Of a stretch of DNA of 64,000 bases, positions 59,259-64,000 are shown one piece after another. This DNA comes from Microbaculum marinum (lineage in GTDB: Bacteria > Pseudomonadota > Alphaproteobacteria > Rhizobiales > Tepidamorphaceae). Made by a program: the position numbers and the translations under genes. The notes below the pieces were generated by a model, which worked only from the letters and a program-made list of their open reading frames with translations, ran no database searches and was not told where the DNA came from. The stretch lies in assembly GCF_042646165.1 (NCBI RefSeq), contig NZ_JBHRTC010000014.1, one strand, 5' to 3'. Positions within the stretch are counted from its first letter, which is position 1. Every line of letters starts with the position of its first letter.

Positions 59259-60047
59259 TCAGCCCTTGGGAACGAGCGCCAGGGCCCGGATCGGGCTGCC
59301 CGTGCCGCCGACGAACTTCAGCGGTGCGGCGATCAGGACGGCACCCTTCGGCGGCAGCTTGTCAAGATGGGCGAGGCTGGCGAGGCCGTACCGGTTGTTC
59401 TTGTGCAGCAGGTTGTGCGCCGGATACGGCGGCTCGAAACCGCCTGCCGCGCCGGCGTCGGTGCCGACGCATTCCGTGCCCCAGCCGACGATCCCCTTGG
59501 AGATCAGGTACTCCACACAGTCGACGCTCGGCCCCGGCGAGTGCGGGCCGTTCTCGTCGGCATTGAGGAACTCGGCGCGGCTGCGATTGCGCGGCCACCA
59601 GTCGGTCCGCATCAGGACCCAGCTGCCCTCCTCGATCTCGCCATGCTCTGCTTCCCATTCCTTGACCATGTCCGCGGTCAGCAGGAAGTCGACGTTCTCG
59701 GCGGTCTGTTTCGAGCAATCGATGACGTTCACGGGAGCGACGAACTTCTTGACCGGGATCGTGTCGGTCTTTCCGTCCGGATAGTCCTTGCCCGTGATCC
59801 AGTGGATCGGCGCGTCGAAATGCGTTCCCGAATGCTCTCCGAGCTCATACCAGCTCCAGGCCCAGTACGGGCCGTTGTCGTCATAGTTCGAGATTTCGTG
59901 AACCTTGACCTGAGGCGTCTGCTGGAAAATGTCCGGCAACTGGATCAACGGCGTGTCCGGGCCAAGCGGCACTGCCAGGTCCACGACTTCGACGTCCCCG
60001 GAGATCAGAGCGGCGCCGAGTTTGGTCAGCGTCTCGGTTGATGTCAT
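59259..60047 (-). CDS. Cyclase family protein (kynurenine formamidase-like metal hydrolase)
   Basis: The 262-residue protein belongs to the cyclase/KynB superfamily. The metal-binding motif HSGTHFDAPIHW gives H72, H76, D78 and H82, and VVDLAVPLGPDTP and GSWVLMRTDWW are typical. Members hydrolyse cyclic amides, formamides or lactone-like substrates. The protein is longer than KynB (about 210 residues), so another substrate is likely. First gene of the leftward operon cyclase-oxidoreductase-MarR-VOC. Confidence 0.86.
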   Translation of the reverse strand: MTSTETLTKLGAALISGDVEVVDLAVPLGPDTPLIQLPDIFQQTPQVKVHEISNYDDNGPYWAWSWYELGEHSGTHFDAPIHWITGKDYPDGKTDTIPVKKFVAPVNVIDCSKQTAENVDFLLTADMVKEWEAEHGEIEEGSWVLMRTDWWPRNRSRAEFLNADENGPHSPGPSVDCVEYLISKGIVGWGTECVGTDAGAAGGFEPPYPAHNLLHKNNRYGLASLAHLDKLPPKGAVLIAAPLKFVGGTGSPIRALALVPKG

Positions 60048-60144
60048 GTCTTCGATCCTCCCGTTGGGGCTTCCGGCGGCCTCCCTCGGACCCCGGCCGA
60101 CCCCGGCCCGTGCAACTGGTTCGTCATCAGATTAGTCCGGAATT

Positions 60145-60178
60145 ATGCATTTGCAAATGTCTAGGTTTGAAATAGACT
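60145..60178. promoter_or_regulatory. Putative MarR operator in the divergent promoter region
   Basis: An AT-rich island in GC-rich DNA carries the perfect 12-bp palindrome CATTTGCAAATG (60148-60159) followed by a tctaggtttgaaataga tail. The same arrangement (atgcatatgcatat, tctaaacttgaaataaa) recurs at 61860. It lies 98 bp from the cyclase start and 89 bp from the rightward oxidoreductase start. MarR proteins bind such palindromes; the regulator assignment is inferred. Confidence 0.6.
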
Positions 60179-60247
60179 TCGCCGCTGAGACGTCTTGAGG
60201 CAACGCCCGCGGCACGAACCGCGGCATCGAGGGGACTGGAGCAGCGC

Positions 60248-61819
60248 ATGGAGTTCGACGCCGTATTCGTCGGCGCGGGCCATAACGCGCTTGCCGCCGC
60301 CGTTCATCTGGCGAACCGCGGCTGGTCCGTCGGCGTATTCGAACGCAACGAAACGGCGGGCGGCGCCGTCAGAACCGAGGAAGTCACGCTTCCCGGGTTT
60401 CGCCACGACCTCTACGCGACCAATCTGGGAATGTTCGCCGGGTCGGCCTTCCATGCCGACTACGGCGAGACGCTTGCCAGGCGGGGTCTTGCCTTCGTAC
60501 CCGCCGAGCACTGCTTTGCGACGCCGACGCCGTCGGGCACGTGGTTCGGCGTTTCGAAGGATCTGGAACAGACCGTTGCGCGCGCCGCCAGGCTGTCCGA
60601 CGCGGACGCAGCGCGCTGGCAGTCGATGCTGGCGGAGTTCGGCGCCGACGCTCCGCATCTCTTCGCCCTCCTCGGCTCGCCGATGAGCGCGCGCGCCTTG
60701 GCGAAGGTCGGCTGGAAGGCCTGGCGCGGCAAGGGCGTCGCCTGGATGCTCGACACGGCGAGGATGCTCGCCTCCTCGCCGCGCGAATTCCTCGAAGGCA
60801 ATTTCGAATCGCCGGAAATCCGGGCCGCGCTGGGCGCCTGGGGCATGCACCTGGACTTCGGTCCCGACGTCGCCGGCGGGGCACTGTTTCCCTACCTGGA
60901 AAGCATGGCCGACCAGAGCTTCGGCATGGTGGTCGGCCAGGGCGGCGCCGACACGATCGTCAAGGCCATGGTCGCGGAGATCGAGGCGCGCGGCGGTGTG
61001 GTGCGCACAGGTGCGGAGGTCGTGAAGATCCGCACGGACGGAGGACGCGCGACGGCCGTCCTACTTGCCGACGGGCAGGAAGTCCGGGGCAGGCGGGCGG
61101 TGATCGCGACTGTGACGCCCGGCGCGCTGGTGGGACGGCTGCTCGACGGCGGCACCGGCGACGGCCGCTACGACCGCGCGGCCGCGAAGTTCCGCCACGG
61201 GCCGGGGACGATGATGATCCATCTCGCGACCTCAGGCCTGCCGGAGTGGAGCGCCGGGGAGGAGTTGCAGAGGTTCCTTTACATCCACCTCGCACCAAGC
61301 CTCGACATGATGAGCCGCGCCTATTCCGAGGCGGTCGCCGGACTGCTGCCGGCAGAGCCGCTGCTCGTCGTCGGCCAGCAGACCACTGTCGATCCTTCCC
61401 GCGCTCCCGACGGCAATCACACCCTGTGGATTCAGGTGCGCATGGTGCCGGGGACGATCCTCGGGGACGCGGCTGGCTCGATCACGGCCACCGACTGGGC
61501 AGGGGCCGGGCAAGCCTATGCCGACCGCGTCGTCGACATTATCGAGCGGTACGCGCCGGGCACGAAAGACAAGATCCTCGCGCGCTACGTGGAGACGCCA
61601 GCCGATCTGGAGCGCCGCAATCCGAACCTCGTCGGCGGCGACAGCCTGGCCGGCAGCCACCATCTGTCACAGAATTTCCTGTTCAGGCCGGTGCCGGGCT
61701 GGGCGAAGTACACCACGCCGGTCAACGGTCTCTACCTGATCGGCGCCTCCACCTGGCCCGGCGGCGGGACAGGGGCGGGGTCGGGATATATGCTTGCAAA
61801 ATCGCTCGCCGGCACCTGA
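60248..61819 (+). CDS. Phytoene-desaturase-like FAD/NAD(P) oxidoreductase B
   Basis: A 523-residue COG1233 flavin enzyme with FDAVFVGAGHNALAAAVHLANRG at the N-terminus, GGAVRTEEVTLPGFRHDLYAT and the C-terminal GLYLIGASTWPGGGTGAGSGYML. Its lay-out matches oxidoreductase A throughout, so the two are probably ancient duplicates acting on related intermediates or as partners. It lies on the right-hand side of the divergon, upstream of the importer. Confidence 0.85.
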   Translation: MEFDAVFVGAGHNALAAAVHLANRGWSVGVFERNETAGGAVRTEEVTLPGFRHDLYATNLGMFAGSAFHADYGETLARRGLAFVPAEHCFATPTPSGTWFGVSKDLEQTVARAARLSDADAARWQSMLAEFGADAPHLFALLGSPMSARALAKVGWKAWRGKGVAWMLDTARMLASSPREFLEGNFESPEIRAALGAWGMHLDFGPDVAGGALFPYLESMADQSFGMVVGQGGADTIVKAMVAEIEARGGVVRTGAEVVKIRTDGGRATAVLLADGQEVRGRRAVIATVTPGALVGRLLDGGTGDGRYDRAAAKFRHGPGTMMIHLATSGLPEWSAGEELQRFLYIHLAPSLDMMSRAYSEAVAGLLPAEPLLVVGQQTTVDPSRAPDGNHTLWIQVRMVPGTILGDAAGSITATDWAGAGQAYADRVVDIIERYAPGTKDKILARYVETPADLERRNPNLVGGDSLAGSHHLSQNFLFRPVPGWAKYTTPVNGLYLIGASTWPGGGTGAGSGYMLAKSLAGT

Positions 61820-61859
61820 CCCTCCGCAGAGCTGCCGACTGCCGGGACTCGCTTGACCT

Positions 61860-61893
61860 ATGCATATGCATATCTCTAAACTTGAAATAAATT
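61860..61893. promoter_or_regulatory. Second putative MarR operator, upstream of the importer
   Basis: The sequence atgcatatgcatat (61860-61873) plus tctaaacttgaaataaattc aligns with the site at 60145 at about three quarters of positions, including atgcat, tgca, tcta and ttgaaata. It lies 118-151 bp upstream of the binding-protein ATG. It suggests that the importer has its own promoter under the same regulator. Confidence 0.6.
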
Positions 61894-62010
61894 CGGGAAC
61901 AGACCGACCGCCATGCGGCATCCGGGGGGATGCCGGCACATACGGGCGCCGCCAGTGACTGCCACCGGTGACAGACGGCGGGACCGCACCGACAAGGGAG
62001 AAGGAATCCA

Positions 62011-63552
62011 ATGCTCACCAGACGTGACCTGATGAAACACGGCGCTGCCGGCGCCGCGATCCTGACCGCGGGCGCGGCCGGCCTGAGGCCGATCAGCGTA
62101 TCGGCGCAGGGCGACGAACTGACCGTCGCCTACAACGTCAACCTGCCCTCGTTCGATCCGACGGTCGGCCCTTCGGCCGTCAACCCGACGATCCAGGGCA
62201 TCTACCAATCGGTCTTCGACCAGTATATCGGACAGAAGCCGGACCTCGAGTTCCAGCCGGGCCTGCTGACCGAGTGGGGCTGGACCGACGACAAGTCGCA
62301 GATCAAGATGACGGTGCGCGAAGGCGCGACCTGGCACGACGGATCCCCCGTCACGCCGGAGGACGTCGTCTGGTCGCTGGAGCGGGCCGGCAATCCCGAC
62401 ACGGGCAACCCGATCCAGTTCGTCTGGAGCAAGATCGGCAACTTCCAGATCGACGGCAACGTCATCACCGCCGACGTCAAGGAGTTCGAGCCGACGCTGT
62501 TCAAGTGGATGGCGTTCCTGACCGGCTACGTCCTGCCGAAGGCCTACTACGAGAAGGTCGGCGCGGAAGGGTTCGAGAAGGCCCCGATCGGATCCGGCCC
62601 CTACAAGGTCGACAGCTTCGAGCGCAACGCGTTCCTGAAGCTCTCCGCCCATGAGGGCTACTGGGGCGGCGCGCCCGCCTTCAAGTCGGTGATCATCAAG
62701 TTCGTGCCGGACTCCTCCAGCCGCGTCGCCGAGATCGAATCCGGCAAGAGCCAGGTCGTCTTCGACATTCCCTACGAGGAATACGACCGCCTGCGCGAGA
62801 AGCCGGGCCTGAAGGGCGTCACCACCCCGATCTCCGACATCGCGATGATCTTCATCAACGACGTCGAGCCGATGACCGACAAGAACGTCCGTCTGGCCGC
62901 CGCCTATTCCATCGACAAGCAGCTGCTGATCGACCGCCTGCTGAAGGGCTACGGCGTCAAGATCGATACGCTGCAGACGCCGGAATACGCGGCCTTCGAC
63001 CCCTCCACGGTCGTGCCATACGATCCGGAGAAGGCCGTCGAGCTGCTGAAGGCGAGCGGCTATTCGACCGACAATCCCGTCAAGTTCAAGATCCAGACCA
63101 CGCGCGGCTTCAAGCCGAAGGACTACGAGATGATCCAGGCGATCGTCGGCATGTGGCGCAAGGTCGGCATCGAGGCGGAGATCGAGGTCTACGAGATCGC
63201 CAAGCACTACGAACTGCGCGCCGCCGACACCCTCGCGCCCGCCGCATTCTACAACTGGGGAAACTCGATCGGCGATCCGGCGACCTCCACCGGCTTCGCC
63301 ATGTTCGGGCCCTCGCCGCATTCCGTCTGGGACGGCCAGGAGATGATGGACATGATCGGCCCGCTCTGGGGCGAACCGGACGAGGAGACGCGCATCGCCG
63401 GCTACAGGGCGGTCGACAAGAAAATCGCCGAGGAAGGCCTCGCCATCCCGCTGCTGCAATACGTGCAGCCGATCGTCTTCGCCGACACCGTCGAGGTCAC
63501 TCCCAGCGTCTCCGGCGCGGTGCTGCCCTACCTGATGAAGCCGGCCGGCTGA
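62011..63552 (+). CDS. ABC transporter substrate-binding protein, dipeptide/oligopeptide (family 5) type
   Basis: A 513-residue extracytoplasmic protein with a Tat-like signal (MLTRRDLMKHGAAGAAILTAG, twin arginine at 4-5; cleavage near SAQ at 35). The SBP_bac_5 body is clear: LPSFDPTVGPSAVNPTIQGI, LEFQPGLLTEWGWTDDKSQI, TWHDGSPVTPEDVVWSLERA, IGSGPYKVDSFERNAFLKL and ASGYSTDNPVKFKI. A strong AAGGGAGAAGGA site precedes the ATG. Family members import peptides, opines, glutathione and many other solutes. The ligand here is presumably the substrate of the adjoining enzymes. Confidence 0.92.
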   Translation: MLTRRDLMKHGAAGAAILTAGAAGLRPISVSAQGDELTVAYNVNLPSFDPTVGPSAVNPTIQGIYQSVFDQYIGQKPDLEFQPGLLTEWGWTDDKSQIKMTVREGATWHDGSPVTPEDVVWSLERAGNPDTGNPIQFVWSKIGNFQIDGNVITADVKEFEPTLFKWMAFLTGYVLPKAYYEKVGAEGFEKAPIGSGPYKVDSFERNAFLKLSAHEGYWGGAPAFKSVIIKFVPDSSSRVAEIESGKSQVVFDIPYEEYDRLREKPGLKGVTTPISDIAMIFINDVEPMTDKNVRLAAAYSIDKQLLIDRLLKGYGVKIDTLQTPEYAAFDPSTVVPYDPEKAVELLKASGYSTDNPVKFKIQTTRGFKPKDYEMIQAIVGMWRKVGIEAEIEVYEIAKHYELRAADTLAPAAFYNWGNSIGDPATSTGFAMFGPSPHSVWDGQEMMDMIGPLWGEPDEETRIAGYRAVDKKIAEEGLAIPLLQYVQPIVFADTVEVTPSVSGAVLPYLMKPAG

Positions 63553-63578
63553 CTGGCCGGCCGTCAGATCACCGGACA

Positions 63579-63751
63579 CTCCCCCCTCCCCCCTGTGGGG
63601 AGGGGTCGGGGGTGGGGGTAACGGCGAGACCGGCCTCGACGGCCAGGCGCGTCGTGCCAGGCCCCGCGTTCCGGATACCCGTCCGGCCCATCGAGGGCCG
63701 TCCGGGCATTCCTCCCACCCCGACCCTCCCCCACAAGGGGGGAGGGAGGTG
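63579..63751. repeat. Compound inverted repeat between binding-protein and permease genes
   Basis: Two facing copies of the palindromic unit: ctcccccctcccccctgtgg... at 63579-63620 and cctcccaccccgaccctccc... at 63711-63751. Their order is reversed relative to the other compound elements. It fills the 278-bp space between the binding protein and the permease, a normal spot for a partial-terminator hairpin that raises expression of the binding protein. Confidence 0.85.
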
Positions 63752-63830
63752 TGGCGATTGCGCCGGGAAACCGCATCGGCTTGCGTGGTCTGCGATCGTC
63801 CACATACGCTGGTAAGTACAGACACGCCCC

Positions 63831-64000
63831 ATGAATGCGCTCCGCGGGATCCTCACGCGAACTCTCACGACGGCGATCACACTGTTCGGGGTTGCCGTCA
63901 TCGTTTTCGTGGTCATCCGGATCGCGCCGGGCGACCCGATCGCCATGATGCTGCCGCCCGGCGCCAGCGACGCGGACATCGAGCGGCTCAGGGCGCTCTA
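63831..64000 (+). CDS. ABC transporter permease, dipeptide type (cut by the window end)
   Basis: The first 56 residues are present: a short N-terminus (MNALRGILTRTL), a first membrane segment (TTAITLFGVAVIVFVVIRIA) and the family phrase PGDPIAMMLPPGAS. This is the usual beginning of DppB/OppB-type permeases, which carry the long loop with PGDP after helix 1. It continues the importer begun by the binding-protein gene. Confidence 0.85.
   Translation, partial: MNALRGILTRTLTTAITLFGVAVIVFVVIRIAPGDPIAMMLPPGASDADIERLRAL

Noticed and set aside
57645..61819. Carotenoid biosynthesis cluster
   Set aside because: The two flavoenzymes are phytoene-desaturase-like, but there is no crtB, crtE or related gene, and the neighbours are catabolic and transport genes.

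Overview
The window is GC-rich (about 70% by eye) chromosomal DNA, most likely from an alphaproteobacterium of the order Hyphomicrobiales (Rhizobiales). The reasons are an aerobic-type cobalamin pathway that uses CbiD instead of CobF, a DUF1636-cobW pair behind a cobalamin riboswitch, a dicarboxylate operon in the gene order of Rhodopseudomonas pimFABCD, and many GC-rich palindromic intergenic repeats of the kind common in rhizobial genomes. I saw no tRNA, rRNA or CRISPR array. One assembly gap (86 N) lies inside cobQ.

Layout. 1-1323: the 5' part of an IS110-family transposase, then about 850 bp of non-coding repeats. 1324-24207: a large cobalamin cluster. cobQ, cobO and cobP read leftwards. 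A cobalamin riboswitch then opens a rightward series: DUF1636, cobW, cobN, cobG, cobH, cobI, cobJ, (cobK reversed), cobL, cobE, cobM, (cbiD reversed), cobA, cobB, cobT and cobS. Together these cover most steps from uroporphyrinogen III to the complete corrinoid; cobST (chelatase partners), cobC and cobD are not here. 24191-28013: a 2-aminoethylphosphonate-type ABC importer with a possible Pho box. 28220-30498: two tandem secreted trypsin-like proteins, one with a full triad and one that has lost His and Ser. 30777-35185: lytic transglycosylase, aldose 1-epimerase, class II glutamine amidotransferase and nicotinate phosphoribosyltransferase. 35338-49315: a dicarboxylate beta-oxidation operon (pimF, A, B, C, D plus an SDR) divergent from an IclR regulator and a five-gene Liv-type ABC importer. 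49448-55872: RidA, a dehydrogenase remnant, a hydroxyacid-oxoacid transhydrogenase, a decayed FAD oxidoreductase between inverted repeats, and indolepyruvate:ferredoxin oxidoreductase (iorB, iorA). 56467-64000: a catabolic-looking divergon with a cyclase-family hydrolase, two phytoene-desaturase-like FAD oxidoreductases, a MarR regulator, an exported VOC protein and the start of a dipeptide-type ABC importer. A similar AT-rich palindromic site precedes both rightward units.

The most unusual feature is the behaviour of the palindromic repeats between 0.6 and 15.8 kb. Families that normally sit between genes have entered genes without breaking the frame. CobN carries two blocks (about 155 and 80 residues) in linkers, and CobG carries four 64-residue (192-bp) tandem copies between its two halves. 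CobG also lacks its C-terminal [4Fe-4S]-binding part, so it may be a dying gene. From about 15.8 to 51.5 kb I noticed none of these repeats.

Other points of interest are the protease/pseudo-protease pair, the putative shared operator of the MarR divergon, and compound repeat elements of nearly constant architecture (two facing copies within about 170 bp).
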